DNA of 64,000 nt. Origin: Candidatus Eiseniibacteriota bacterium. GTDB taxonomy: Bacteria; Orphanbacterota; Orphanbacteria; Orphanbacterales; Orphanbacteraceae. Positions within the stretch are counted from its first letter, which is position 1; each line of letters opens with the position of its first letter. This document shows positions 15,450-24,633 of this stretch, in pieces. Position numbers and translations under genes: made by a program. The notes below the pieces were generated by a model that was not told the origin of the DNA, did no database searches, and saw only the letters and a program-made list of their open reading frames with translations. The stretch covers positions 198,934 to 262,933 of the forward strand of contig JAJCZU010000006.1 of the NCBI GenBank assembly GCA_029262235.1. Reading direction: 5' to 3'.

Positions 15450-17917
15450 CAGTTACCGCCTTCCAAGGCCGCCGCGCTCTCGAGCGCGGTAGGCTGCGGA
15501 CCGCGCCCCAGCCTCTGCAGATAGGCGATGACGGCGAGCAGCTCGCTTTCGGTCTTGATCTCGATTTCCTGTTCCGCCAGATCGGTCGCGAGCAGCAGCG
15601 CCTGCGAACGGGCTGTTTGTGCGGCTGTTCGGATGTCGGACTCGGAGTAGGGGACGCCGAGGCGCCGAAGCGCCTCCATCTTGCGGGAGATGGCGTCGAA
15701 ATCGACGGCGGCGTCCGTTAGAAAGCGATAGCTCGGCATGGTCGAGCCGGGAGAAGTGGCGCGCGGATCGCGCATATGAATGTAATGCCAGAGGCTCGGG
15801 TACTTGCCGCCCGTCCGATGCAGGTCGGGACCGATCCGGCGCGAACCCCACTGAAACGGATGATCGTAAATGAACTCCTCGGCGCGCGAGTATTCGCCGT
15901 AGCGCAACGTTTCGTGACGCATGGGGCGGATCATCTGCGTATGACAGTTGAAGCAGCCTTCGCGTACGTAGATGTCGCGCCCGGTGAGCTCGAGGGGGCT
16001 GTACGGCTGCTGCGTGAACGCGGAAACGACCGCGTGTGCTGCGGCCTTTTCAACCGATCCTGGTGCCCCGCCCGGCGTTCCCGTCCCGCCCGCGTTTCCC
16101 GCGCCGTCAGTCGTGCCTGACGCGATCAACGCCGCGCTCGAGTCGGGTGTGGTCGCTTTCGCTTCCGCAGCCTGTGGCGTGAGCGGTACTTCGTGACGGA
16201 TAATGACGCTCGGAATCAGCTCGGCCAGTCCACCGATCAGAATCGCGACCACCGTGAGAATCGTGAACGCGAGCGGGCGGCCTTCGAGCAGGCGGTGCCA
16301 GTTGTCTTTTCCGAGTCCGATCGCCAGAATCGCCGCGACAACGAGGCTCGCAAGAAAGCCGGCGACGGCGCCCTGTGTGAGCGGGCTCGCGATTCCGAAC
16401 AGCACGGTGCCGACGACAACGAGAAGAGAGAGGACGACCGGCCATCCGCGGATCAGTTCCCAGGTGCTCGGCCCGGCAAATCCGGTACGAACGACGACGC
16501 GATCGGCGCTCACTACGGGTTTCCCGGCACGCGCGGTCATGATCAGATTGAACGCCATCGCGAGAAATCCCAGCAGGTAGACGGTGCCGCCGATCATGCG
16601 CATCAGATACAGGAAGCGCGCGGAGACGAGCCACTCGACGAAATCGGGGTAGAGCAGAAAACCCTCCGCGTCGAGCGCCCGCCAGTAGAGGCCCTGATTG
16701 ATGCCTGAGATCCACATTGCGACTACATAGAGCAGAATGCCGAACGTGCCGGTCCAGAAGTGGGCATCGGCGAGCTGGGTAGACCAGAGCTTCGTGCCGA
16801 ACAGCCGGGGTACCAGCCAGTAAAACATCCCCGCCGCCATGAAACCGTTCCACCCGAGCGTGCCTCCGTGGACGTGTCCGATGATCCAGTCGGTATAGTG
16901 CGCGAGGGAGTTGACGGACTTGATCGAAAGCAGCGGGCCCTCGAACGTCGACATGCCGTAGAACGTGAGCGCGACGACGAAGAACTTGAGCACGGGATCC
17001 GTCTTCAGCTTGTCCCACGCCCCCCGCAGCGTCAGCAGCCCGTTCAGCATGCCGCCCCACGACGGCGCGAGCAGGATCAGACTGAAGAGCATGCCCGTTG
17101 ATTGCGCCCAGTCGGGAAGGGCCGTGAACAGCAGGTGATGCGGACCGGCCCATATATAAAGGAAGATCAGAGCCCAGAAGTGAACGACGGAGAGCCGGTA
17201 CGAATAGACCGGGCGCCCGCACGCTTTGGGAATGAAGTAATACATGATGCCCAGGATCGGCGTCGTCAGGAAGAAGCCGACGGCATTATGCCCGTACCAC
17301 CATTGCACGAGCGCGTCCTGCACTCCCGCGTAGATCGGGTAGCTGTGAACGAAACTCGTGGGCAGTTGCAGGTTGTTCACGATGAAGAGCACGGGAATCG
17401 TGACGATCGTCGCGATGTAGAACCAGAGCGAAACGTACAGGTTCTTTTCGTTTCGCTTCGCGAGGGCCCAGAAGAAATTCACGGAGAACGCGACCCACGA
17501 AACGGCGATCAGGATATCGAGCGGCCAGATCAGTTCCGCGTATTCCTTTGCCTGTGTAAGGCCGAGCGGAAGGGAGACGGCTGCGCCCACGATCGCGAGC
17601 TGCCATGTCCAGAAGTGGACCCAGCTCAGCCCGTCGGATCCCATGCGCGCCTTGATCAGGCGCTGTGTCGAGTAGTAGATCCCGGCGAACATCATGTTGC
17701 CGACGAATGCAAAAATTGCCGCGTTCGTATGAAGCGGCCGCAGCCGCCCGAATGCCATCCACGACGTGCTGAAGTTCGCCTGCCAGAAAACGAGCTGAAC
17801 GGCGAGAAGCACGCCGACGCTCATCGCCACGACGGCAAACGCGACCGACGCCACGATAAACGCGCGGACGATTCTGTCGTCGTAAACGATCTCCCGTTTC
17901 AGAGCATCGGTTGTCAT
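15449..17917 (-). CDS. ccoNO: Fused cbb3-type cytochrome c oxidase subunits I and II (CcoNO)
   Basis: This 822-residue protein joins CcoN and CcoO. Residues 1-470 are the twelve-helix haem-copper core, with haem and CuB histidine segments such as RPLHTNAAIFAFVGN, WYGHNAVGFFLT, GPHHLLF and IIGHVHGGTLGWNG. After extra helices, a Gly/Ala/Ser/Thr-rich linker (about 577-637) leads to the CcoO part with C655-FN-C658-H659 and the family block QMIRPMRHETLRYGEYS and YDHPFQWGSRRIGPDL. It reduces oxygen at high affinity and pumps protons in the inner membrane. Fusion of N and O is known in several phyla; the long flexible linker is distinctive. The gene overlaps ccoS (ATGA) and ccoQ. Confidence 0.96.
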   Translation of the reverse strand: MTTDALKREIVYDDRIVRAFIVASVAFAVVAMSVGVLLAVQLVFWQANFSTSWMAFGRLRPLHTNAAIFAFVGNMMFAGIYYSTQRLIKARMGSDGLSWVHFWTWQLAIVGAAVSLPLGLTQAKEYAELIWPLDILIAVSWVAFSVNFFWALAKRNEKNLYVSLWFYIATIVTIPVLFIVNNLQLPTSFVHSYPIYAGVQDALVQWWYGHNAVGFFLTTPILGIMYYFIPKACGRPVYSYRLSVVHFWALIFLYIWAGPHHLLFTALPDWAQSTGMLFSLILLAPSWGGMLNGLLTLRGAWDKLKTDPVLKFFVVALTFYGMSTFEGPLLSIKSVNSLAHYTDWIIGHVHGGTLGWNGFMAAGMFYWLVPRLFGTKLWSTQLADAHFWTGTFGILLYVVAMWISGINQGLYWRALDAEGFLLYPDFVEWLVSARFLYLMRMIGGTVYLLGFLAMAFNLIMTARAGKPVVSADRVVVRTGFAGPSTWELIRGWPVVLSLLVVVGTVLFGIASPLTQGAVAGFLASLVVAAILAIGLGKDNWHRLLEGRPLAFTILTVVAILIGGLAELIPSVIIRHEVPLTPQAAEAKATTPDSSAALIASGTTDGAGNAGGTGTPGGAPGSVEKAAAHAVVSAFTQQPYSPLELTGRDIYVREGCFNCHTQMIRPMRHETLRYGEYSRAEEFIYDHPFQWGSRRIGPDLHRTGGKYPSLWHYIHMRDPRATSPGSTMPSYRFLTDAAVDFDAISRKMEALRRLGVPYSESDIRTAAQTARSQALLLATDLAEQEIEIKTESELLAVIAYLQRLGRGPQPTALESAAALEGGN

Positions 17918-18099
17918 TTGGTTTCTTCCTCCTGCGGATCTCCGGCCCCCGTGAATCGTTTCGATTCATCCTCCAGGGGAAGCAGAGAGAGTCGGTCTCC
18001 ATGTTCGAAATCGCCCTCCTTCACGCATCGCGCGAAGAGGAGAAGGCCCAGAAAGACCAGGACCATACTGACGAAGATCGTGATGATCAGAGCTTCCAT
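17914..18099 (-). CDS. ccoS: cbb3 oxidase maturation protein CcoS
   Basis: The 61-residue protein has one membrane helix (LIITIFVSMVLVFLGLLLFA) and then the CcoS pattern GDFEHGDRLSLLPLEDE. CcoS is needed for cofactor insertion into cbb3 oxidase. The start overlaps the end of ccoI by 13 bases and the stop overlaps the ccoNO start (ATGA). Confidence 0.92.
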   Translation of the reverse strand: MEALIITIFVSMVLVFLGLLLFARCVKEGDFEHGDRLSLLPLEDESKRFTGAGDPQEEETK

Positions 18100-20516
18100 G
18101 CGGTTCGCACTCCTGTAAATGAGTGAACGGTATAGGTAAGAATCAAAATCGAACTGGCGGGCATGGCGAGCGCCGCCACGAGGGGACTGACTCCGCCCGC
18201 AAGCGCCACGGAGATGGCGGCGATGTTGTAGAGCGCGGCAAGGATCAGGATGTTGCGTGTAACGAGCCGCAGCCGCCGCGCCTGGGAAAGCGCCATGCGG
18301 ACGGCGGCGATGCCGTCACCCAGGTAGTAGAAATCCGTGCGTGATGAAACCGCGGGGTGATCGATCGCGGGTGTGGCGGCGCAACTCGCTTCGCTGAGGG
18401 CGGGACCGTCGTTCAAGCCGTCGCCCACCATCAGGCTCGGTTCACCTGCCCATTGCCTGACCGTGCGCGCCTTCTCCTCCGGGTCGAGCCCTGCCAGAAC
18501 GCGATTCTCCGGAATGCCGATCGCATGCGCCACACGTCCGGCCGCCAGCGGACCGTCGCCGGTCAGGATCGCGATGTCGAAACCCATTTGATGCAGCCGG
18601 GTCACTTCGTCGCGTGCGTCTTCTCGAATCTGTTCTTCCAGTCGAATGCGGAGCAGAGGGACGCCGTCGCGGGAGAAGAACGTTTCTTCCCCGGCATCCG
18701 GAAGCGCGGCAAGCGTGGCGAACGGGGCGCTGCCGAGCCGGTACAGCGCGCGATTCATGACGAGTTCGAGGCCGCGCCCGGCCACTTCCCGCACGGCCCG
18801 GTCCGGATCGGCGGTCGCCTGCTGATTCAGTTCGTTCCAGAGCGCGCGGCTGACGGGGTGGTTGCTGCGCGCCGCCATTCCGGCGAGCACCTGGCGGTCT
18901 TCGGCCTGCAGCGCGAACAGCGCCTGGCGAGAAGCCGGGTCGAGGCGCAGTCTTCCGTTCGTGAGCGTTCCTGTCTTGTCGAAAAGGATGCGCCGAATGC
19001 GGAGCGCGCGGTCGAGGAAGTGCGGTTTCCGTACGAAGATACCGGCACGCCGAAGCCCGTTGTGCGCCAGTTCGCGTGCGAGGGGCAGGGCGAAGCCGAT
19101 CGCGCAGGGGCATGTGATGACGAGCAGCGAGATCGTGATCGGAATCGCGCGCTCCCAGTCGTGACGCCAGACGAAGAGCCCGGCGCATGCGGTCAGGAGC
19201 ACGAACGCGACATAGATCAGGCTCACGTTCCGCCACCAGCGATCCTCGCCGCCCGCGGTGTCCGTGTCGCGATCGTCCGGAGCGCCTCCTGGAGCGCCGG
19301 ATCCGCCGAGAAGCGCGACCAGCTTCGATTGAGCGAAATCTTCGATCGCGCGCACGCGAAGCATCTCCTCGCCCGCGTTCGTCGCGCCGGCCGGGAGCGC
19401 GACATCCGTTCGCGTCGTGAACACACGCGGCTCGCCCGTAATCCAGTCGAGCTTGTACGCGGCCCGTTCCTGCAGGGGGAGTGCGCGGACCGGTACGAAT
19501 TCTCCCGGAACGATCCAGAGCTCGTCGCCGGCATGGATGTCGCGCACCGGAACAGAAGCGACACGATCCCCCGTGCGCCTCCGCGCGTAGAGGTGATCCA
19601 CTCCCGCGCCCCGCAGCAACGCACGCCGGTTTCTCTCCACGGCGCGCTGCTGCAGCCATCGGCCGGCGACCATGAACGTCACGAAAGCGGAAGTCGTGTC
19701 GTAATACGCAAACTCGGGACCACGTGTCAGGTGCATCGCAACGGAGCTTGCGAACGCGAGTGCGATGCCGAGCGCGATCGGGAGGTCGAGGTGGACGAGG
19801 CCGCGTCGCGCGCCGCGCAGAACGGATCGAAAGAAGAGGTCGCCGCCGACGATCGTCGTGATGCCCGCGAACACGAGTCCGAGATAGCCGAGAATCGTGT
19901 AGAGCGGTTCGTCTACCGGCGAAAGCCCGAAGTAGAAACATGCCGATACGATCATGACGTTCATCGCGGCGGAAGCGCAGATCCCGAGGCGTGTCAGCAA
20001 TCCTCTGTCGGGGCGGCTGTTGTCGGCACCCGCCGGTCCGAAGCGATACCCGAAGCGTTCCACATCGCGCAGGAATGCCCGGGGTGTTCCGATCCGCGGG
20101 TTCCACGAGAGTACCAGTTCTCCCCGCGCCGGATTCACGCGCACCGCGTCGATTTCGTCATGCCGCTTGCCGAGTTCCTGCATCAGCCAGACGCACGCCG
20201 CACAATGCACTCCCTGTACATCGAGTTCGAGCCGGCACGATGTGCCCGTTTCGTCGACGGGCGATTCCTCGACGGCCGCGGCGAGCCAGGCGAGCGGTGA
20301 CGAGCTTCCCGTCCGCACGGGGGCTGTGGGTCCGTTCCTGAGCTCGTAGTATCGGGTCAGTCCTTCCTCTGCGAGAAGGGCGTGGACCGCTTCACATCCG
20401 GCGCAGCAGAAACGGGAACCGCGTTCGATTCGCGACCTCGGGATCGGGAGATCGCAATGAACGCATCCCGGCGTCCGCGCTCTGGCATCGGCGTGAGAAT
20501 GGAGGGCCGTCGCCAC
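18087..20516 (-). CDS. ccoI: Copper-translocating P1B-type ATPase CcoI/FixI
   Basis: The 809-residue protein opens with the FixI-type cysteine domain (GCVHCDLPIP and RFCCAGCEAVHALL), then an HMA domain (VQGVHCAACVWLMQELG). Membrane helices, the CPC transport motif in ITCPCAIGFALPLA, the phosphorylation site DKTGTLT, the HPVSR motif and GDGLNDGPALSEAS complete a P1B-ATPase. A putative phosphatase loop WITGEPRVF replaces the usual TGES. It exports copper to the periplasm for the cbb3 CuB centre. It lies four bases after the SafE-like gene. The opposite strand has a long open frame that is a compositional shadow. Confidence 0.95.
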   Translation of the reverse strand: MATALHSHADARARTPGCVHCDLPIPRSRIERGSRFCCAGCEAVHALLAEEGLTRYYELRNGPTAPVRTGSSSPLAWLAAAVEESPVDETGTSCRLELDVQGVHCAACVWLMQELGKRHDEIDAVRVNPARGELVLSWNPRIGTPRAFLRDVERFGYRFGPAGADNSRPDRGLLTRLGICASAAMNVMIVSACFYFGLSPVDEPLYTILGYLGLVFAGITTIVGGDLFFRSVLRGARRGLVHLDLPIALGIALAFASSVAMHLTRGPEFAYYDTTSAFVTFMVAGRWLQQRAVERNRRALLRGAGVDHLYARRRTGDRVASVPVRDIHAGDELWIVPGEFVPVRALPLQERAAYKLDWITGEPRVFTTRTDVALPAGATNAGEEMLRVRAIEDFAQSKLVALLGGSGAPGGAPDDRDTDTAGGEDRWWRNVSLIYVAFVLLTACAGLFVWRHDWERAIPITISLLVITCPCAIGFALPLARELAHNGLRRAGIFVRKPHFLDRALRIRRILFDKTGTLTNGRLRLDPASRQALFALQAEDRQVLAGMAARSNHPVSRALWNELNQQATADPDRAVREVAGRGLELVMNRALYRLGSAPFATLAALPDAGEETFFSRDGVPLLRIRLEEQIREDARDEVTRLHQMGFDIAILTGDGPLAAGRVAHAIGIPENRVLAGLDPEEKARTVRQWAGEPSLMVGDGLNDGPALSEASCAATPAIDHPAVSSRTDFYYLGDGIAAVRMALSQARRLRLVTRNILILAALYNIAAISVALAGGVSPLVAALAMPASSILILTYTVHSFTGVRTAWKL

Positions 20517-20520
20517 CGGA

Positions 20521-21252
20521 CTACCAGATCACGAACGGTCCGAGTGACAGGGAGGGGAGGAAGCCCCAGCCACTCGAAGAGCGCAGCAGAAGTTGAAGGG
20601 ATGCGACTACGATGAGGCCGCGTGCGACGGAGGTCATGCGGAGGCGCGAGCGACTCGAAAGCCTGCCATAGCCGAGGGCGATGAGCGCGAGCGCGGGAAC
20701 CGTGCCGAGTCCGAACCACGACAGGGCGATCATCCCTTCGCGGGCATGGCCGGTCGCGAGCGCGCGGATGAGTACGGCGAACGTCGCCCCGCAGGGGAGC
20801 AGCCCGTTCGTGAGGCCGAGCGCGAAGAGTCGACCCAGGCGATGCACACGGCCGAAGACGGAGCGCACCATCGCGGCGAATCGGGCCCAGAGCGGCGACG
20901 GCGTTGCGTGCCCGAGCGCGCCCGCCCCGATTACGGCGCCGAGCATCAGGATGCCCGCACCGAACGAGAGCCCCGCCTGAAAAGACGGTGTGTTCGCCTG
21001 CGTAAGGAGTCCGAATGCGCCCCCGAGGCCGCCGAGAACGGCACCGAGAATCACGTAGGCGGTCAGTCGGCCTGCATGATAGGTCGCGAGCGTTCCCGCG
21101 ATCTCACCGCGCTTCGCGCCGGCACGCGGTGCGGACCACGCCAGAACGAGCGGGCCGCACATGCCGGTGCAATGCCCGACGCTCATGAAAAGCCCGGTGG
21201 CAAGGAGCAAAACCGCATCAGTCGACTGAAAGTGCGTCGCGCAACAATCCAA
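20521..21252 (-). CDS. SafE/DsbD-like membrane protein of the cbb3 assembly cluster
   Basis: The 243-residue protein has six membrane segments and the paired motifs VGHCTGMCGPLVLAW (about 26-40) and TNGLLPCGATFAVL, each with a cysteine in a membrane helix as in DsbD/CcdA-type electron carriers. Proteins of this family (sulfite exporter TauE/SafE-like, DsbD_2) commonly sit beside ccoI and ccoS. A role in moving reductant or copper for oxidase assembly is inferred from that. The apparent start is a TTG at 21252 with GGGGGA upstream; no ATG is available before the conserved first helix. It is the first gene of the cco operon. Confidence 0.83.
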   Translation of the reverse strand: MDCCATHFQSTDAVLLLATGLFMSVGHCTGMCGPLVLAWSAPRAGAKRGEIAGTLATYHAGRLTAYVILGAVLGGLGGAFGLLTQANTPSFQAGLSFGAGILMLGAVIGAGALGHATPSPLWARFAAMVRSVFGRVHRLGRLFALGLTNGLLPCGATFAVLIRALATGHAREGMIALSWFGLGTVPALALIALGYGRLSSRSRLRMTSVARGLIVVASLQLLLRSSSGWGFLPSLSLGPFVIW

Positions 21253-21307
21253 CCGTATCCCCCGGCTTACGATCCCAAGTTCCTACGAAGGTACGGCGGA
21301 CCGGGAG

Positions 21308-21331
21308 CGTGAACCTATCGGGGGGTTCACG
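21308..21331 (-). terminator. Hairpin between glycosyltransferase gene and cco operon
   Basis: CGTGAACC (21308-21315) and GGTTCACG (21324-21331) form a perfect 8-bp stem with an 8-base loop, 62 bases beyond the glycosyltransferase stop and 56 bases before the first cco gene. No T-run follows on either strand, so it may be a terminator aided by a factor, or an operator-like inverted repeat for the cco operon. Confidence 0.4.
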
Positions 21332-21392
21332 GTGCTCGTTTCGGAATCTACGTATGGGCGGTAGGGCGAGGAGGCGGGGGAGGCTCGGCGGT

Positions 21393-23081
21393 CTACTCGG
21401 GTCCGTAGCCGGGGATGATCGAAAATCCGTCCTCGCTGAAGAAGTACGGGGAGCGTTCCGGCATGTACGCCTGATGAAATGTGCGGTTCGCGCCCGGCTC
21501 ATGATGCACGTAAACGACGCCGGCCTCCCGGAGGTCCGGTTCGTTGTTGATGAGATCGAGTTCCGTATTATGCCGCGCGCCGTAACGGACGAACACAAGG
21601 GCGGGCGGCTCGACTTCGCGCGCGACGAGATCATGAAAACGGCTGTGATAGCGGGCGATCCCGGCGCGGAATTTCCCGTGAGTCTGCGCGTTCTCGCCCG
21701 TTGCCCAGCAGAGCGCGATTACGACTCCGACCAGCGCGAACAGTGCAGCGGGGCGACGATCGGCGTGCGCCCGCTGCACAAGCGCCACGGCTCCCAGTAC
21801 CGGGATCGCGAGAAGCGCGGGGAACGTTTCGTGATAGTAGCGCGGCCACGGAAACCAGTAGAAGAAGTAGAAAGCGTGTCCGAGTACGGGGAGCACGGCG
21901 AGCGCGATCGCCCATCGCCGCGTGCGCCCGTGCGCGAATGCCGCAGGCACGAGCAGGAGCAGCAGCGGAACGCCGGCTTCGAACATCGCAAGCGGGATCG
22001 TGTTCTGCCATAGGTTCTTCCACGCGTACGGCAGCGTATAGCGCGACTGATTCGGGTAGAAGAACTCCGCCAGCCATTTTCGCTTCGCGACATTCAGTTT
22101 CTGCGCCGGCTCGGCAACAGGTCCGCCGGCGAATCCGAGCCCGTCTCCCGGCATGCTCTGCGCCGAATAGAGTGACCACGGCATCGTGAGCGGCGCCCCC
22201 GTCACGGCGGTGTTGTAAACGAGCAGAAACGCCGCACAGACGAAGAGTCCCGCGAGCGGGGCAAGAAGCGCGCGCGTGAAGAGCGAGCGAACGGGCACGG
22301 GCCGCATGATCAGGAAGACGATCAGAACGACCGTCGCGAGAAGCACGGCATTGAACGGGCGTGTGATCACGGCCCACCCGAACAGGAGTCCGGTGCCGGC
22401 ACCCGCGACCGTGCCGCGCGTCCGGATCCATCGCGTGAGGGCGAGAAGGAACAGCACCGCCACGGTGAGATAAGTCGTCTGCGAAAGGTACGTGGTCGCG
22501 ACCTGAATCATCGCAGGCGAAAACGCGAACAGAAACACGAGAAGCGGCGCGCCGATCGGACCGAGCAGCGGCCGCGCGAGCAGGCCGAGCCCGATGAGCC
22601 CCGCCGCCGTGATCAGATGAACACCGATCCACGGCCGGTCCGCGCGCGCGGCGGGCGCAAGCAGAAGCGCATGTCCGGGCGGGTATTTGCTGGCGTACGT
22701 CGGCGTTGTCAGGATATGAAACGCATCGAAGCGAACGGGATCCGGCGGTGTCGGAAACGCAAGACGCCCGGCCGCGAACGTCTTTGCCTGAAAGAGATAC
22801 GAGAATTCGTCCTGCACGACCGCCTGGTGCGGCGACTTGCCTCTCGTCCAGACGTCCTCATAATAGTGGAGGGCGGCTGCCGTGACTGCAATCAGGAGCA
22901 ACCCGAAGAGTGCGCGTATGAGACGCGCGGGAGGGGCCGGCAGCGCGAAGGAAATCGGAAGCAGCGAAAGCAGCGCAAAGCCGGCCGCGATCCCGTCGGG
23001 GATCGTAATCACGCCCGCGAACGTCCAGCGCGCCGCGAGATAGAGCATGGCAACGACCGGGAGCAGCAGGCGCGCGATCAC
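21393..23081 (-). CDS. GT39-like membrane protein, probable polyprenyl-phosphate-sugar glycosyltransferase
   Basis: The 562-residue product starts at a GTG at 23081 that overlaps the epimerase stop (GTGA). It has about eleven membrane segments; a loop after the second to fourth has QDEFSYLFQAKTFAAGRL and YASKYPPGHALLL. The acidic DE pair and the PPGH segment are the usual GT-C/GT39 signature. The long periplasmic C-terminal part (from about 440) holds ELDLINNEPDL and ends GYGPE. Donor and acceptor are unknown. Overlap with methylmalonyl-CoA epimerase means cotranscription, but no functional link is evident. Confidence 0.8.
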   Translation of the reverse strand: MIARLLLPVVAMLYLAARWTFAGVITIPDGIAAGFALLSLLPISFALPAPPARLIRALFGLLLIAVTAAALHYYEDVWTRGKSPHQAVVQDEFSYLFQAKTFAAGRLAFPTPPDPVRFDAFHILTTPTYASKYPPGHALLLAPAARADRPWIGVHLITAAGLIGLGLLARPLLGPIGAPLLVFLFAFSPAMIQVATTYLSQTTYLTVAVLFLLALTRWIRTRGTVAGAGTGLLFGWAVITRPFNAVLLATVVLIVFLIMRPVPVRSLFTRALLAPLAGLFVCAAFLLVYNTAVTGAPLTMPWSLYSAQSMPGDGLGFAGGPVAEPAQKLNVAKRKWLAEFFYPNQSRYTLPYAWKNLWQNTIPLAMFEAGVPLLLLLVPAAFAHGRTRRWAIALAVLPVLGHAFYFFYWFPWPRYYHETFPALLAIPVLGAVALVQRAHADRRPAALFALVGVVIALCWATGENAQTHGKFRAGIARYHSRFHDLVAREVEPPALVFVRYGARHNTELDLINNEPDLREAGVVYVHHEPGANRTFHQAYMPERSPYFFSEDGFSIIPGYGPE

Positions 23082-23491
23082 GATGCGGGCGCGCTCAGCT
23101 CGATCAGGATGCCCCCGGCGCTTCGCGGATGGATGAACGCGATCCGGCATCCGCCCGCTCCGAGCCGCGGCTTCTCGTCGATGAGCTGCACGCCTCGCTC
23201 TTTGAGATGCGCGAGCGTTTCTTCGAGGTCGTCCACACGAAGGCAGACATGATGGATACCCGGCCCCCGCTTCGCGAGGTACTTCGCAACGGGCCCGCTC
23301 TCTTCGTCGAGCGTTTCGAGGAACTCGAGCCCCGACTCGCCGGCCCGATAGGAGGTCGTTTTGACCCCCTGGTCTTCCACGACCTCCTCGTGAGGCACGC
23401 CCGACGCCGTCAGCAGTTCCCGCAGCGCGGGATCGATTTCGTCGAGGGCCCTGACCGCGATTCCGATGTGGTCGATCTTCAATATCTTCAT
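23078..23491 (-). CDS. mce: Methylmalonyl-CoA epimerase (VOC family)
   Basis: The 137-residue protein starts KILKIDHIGIAVRALDEI and contains HHVCLRVDDLEETLAHLKE, GVQLIDEKPR and a C-terminal GGILIELS. These are the metal-binding His and Glu positions of methylmalonyl-CoA epimerases of the glyoxalase/VOC fold. It interconverts the R and S forms of methylmalonyl-CoA in propionate or branched-chain metabolism. The mutase is not in the window. The ATG at 23491 is chosen from the family start. It is divergent from the acyl-CoA operon, which fits a shared metabolic region. Confidence 0.92.
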   Translation of the reverse strand: MKILKIDHIGIAVRALDEIDPALRELLTASGVPHEEVVEDQGVKTTSYRAGESGLEFLETLDEESGPVAKYLAKRGPGIHHVCLRVDDLEETLAHLKERGVQLIDEKPRLGAGGCRIAFIHPRSAGGILIELSAPAS

Positions 23492-23655
23492 GGCTGTAGA
23501 GTACGGGATCGCACACCGTTTGACAATGGCGCGACGAGGGGGGAGGTGACGAGATTCGCGGTCTCGAAAGAACATGATATGAGGAAGCAAATCGGATGAT
23601 ATATATGAAGATAGGGTTCATCTATGTCGCTGGCCGCTCCGTGGACGGGCAGGGG

Positions 23656-23685
23656 TTGACAGCGCGATTCATGCGGCGATATGTT
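23656..23685 (+). promoter_or_regulatory. Sigma-70-type promoter for the acyl-CoA operon
   Basis: TTGACA (23656-23661), an 18-base spacer and TATGTT (23680-23685) lie about 104 bases before the crotonase start. The rest of the 297-base divergent interval holds no gene that I can support. Confidence 0.6.
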
Positions 23686-23788
23686 GAACGACATAGAGAC
23701 GCAGGGGAATCGACACCCGGCATGTCCCGCCGCCTCGAAGCCGGCCACGCGCACTGCCTTGTTCGGGATTGGAAAGGATCGTGAAGTC

Positions 23789-24568
23789 ATGAGTTCGAAG
23801 AACGTCTCGATCGAGCGAACGGGCCATACCGCCCTCGTAACGATCGACCGACCGAAAGCGTTGAACGCCCTGAACCGCGAAACGATGGACGAACTGGAGG
23901 CCGCGTTTCGCGCGATTCGCGAGGACGATGCGATCCGCGGCGTGATTTTGACCGGCGCGGGCCGCGCATTCGTCGCCGGAGCCGACGTCAGCGAAATCGC
24001 GACGTATTCGGCGATCGAGTCGAAAGCGTTCGCCCATCGCGGGCAGGAGATCTTCGCGGGAATCGAGTCACTTACGAAGCCCGTCATCGCGGCCGTAAAC
24101 GGCTTTGCGCTTGGCGGCGGCTGCGAACTCGCGCTCGCATGTCACATACGCGTCGCCTCGGAGAAGGCCGTGTTCGGACTGCCCGAAGTCACGCTCGGCA
24201 TCATGCCCGGTTACGGCGGAACGCAGCGCCTGCCCCGCATCGTCGGTCGCGGCATCGCGACGGAAATCGCCGTAACCGGCCGCAAGGTCGCGGCTGAAGA
24301 AGCGGCGCGGATCGGTCTCGCCAATAAAGTGGTACCGCCCGACGAACTGATCGACGCGTGTCAGCGCATTCTCGCGCAGGTGTATGCGGTCAGTCCGCTC
24401 TCCGTCGCGTACGTTCTCGACGCCATTCATAACGGACTTCCGATGAGTCTCGACGAGGGGTGCGCGTACGAGGCGGGCCTGTTCGGACTCGCTTGCGGAA
24501 GTGAAGACGGAGCCGAAGGCATGGGCGCGTTTCTCGAAAAACGGAAGGCCGAGTTTCAAGGGAAGTAA
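23789..24568 (+). CDS. Enoyl-CoA hydratase/crotonase family protein
   Basis: The 259-residue protein has the complete crotonase layout: TIDRPKALNALN, GAGRAFVAGADVSEIA (oxyanion loop), NGFALGGGCELALACH and FGLPEVTLGIMPGYGGTQRLPR. Both catalytic glutamates (in GGGCEL and PEVTLG) are present, so it should hydrate enoyl-CoA esters, most likely short-chain (crotonyl-CoA). The ATG at 23789 fits the family N-terminus and GGAAAGGA lies upstream; the frame stays open further upstream but carries no family sequence. It is the first gene of a four-gene operon; no 3-hydroxyacyl-CoA dehydrogenase is in the cluster. Confidence 0.94.
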   Translation: MSSKNVSIERTGHTALVTIDRPKALNALNRETMDELEAAFRAIREDDAIRGVILTGAGRAFVAGADVSEIATYSAIESKAFAHRGQEIFAGIESLTKPVIAAVNGFALGGGCELALACHIRVASEKAVFGLPEVTLGIMPGYGGTQRLPRIVGRGIATEIAVTGRKVAAEEAARIGLANKVVPPDELIDACQRILAQVYAVSPLSVAYVLDAIHNGLPMSLDEGCAYEAGLFGLACGSEDGAEGMGAFLEKRKAEFQGK

Positions 24569-24633
24569 ACCCTATCGAAATGCAGGAACTGTCGCGCACA
24601 ACGCGGCTGCTCTCCAATCAAGGAGCCAGGGTG

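Noticed and set aside
18357-20300. A 647-codon open frame on the plus strand opposite ccoI
   Set aside because: It is antisense to a gene with full P1B-ATPase motifs, is extremely Arg/Glu-rich and shows no domain; it is a codon-bias shadow of GC-rich DNA.
23498-23526. TTGTCA-N17-TACTCT on the minus strand before the epimerase gene as a leaderless promoter
   Set aside because: The -10 would lie six bases from the ATG; a similar TACTCT before murJ has no -35, so the evidence is too thin.
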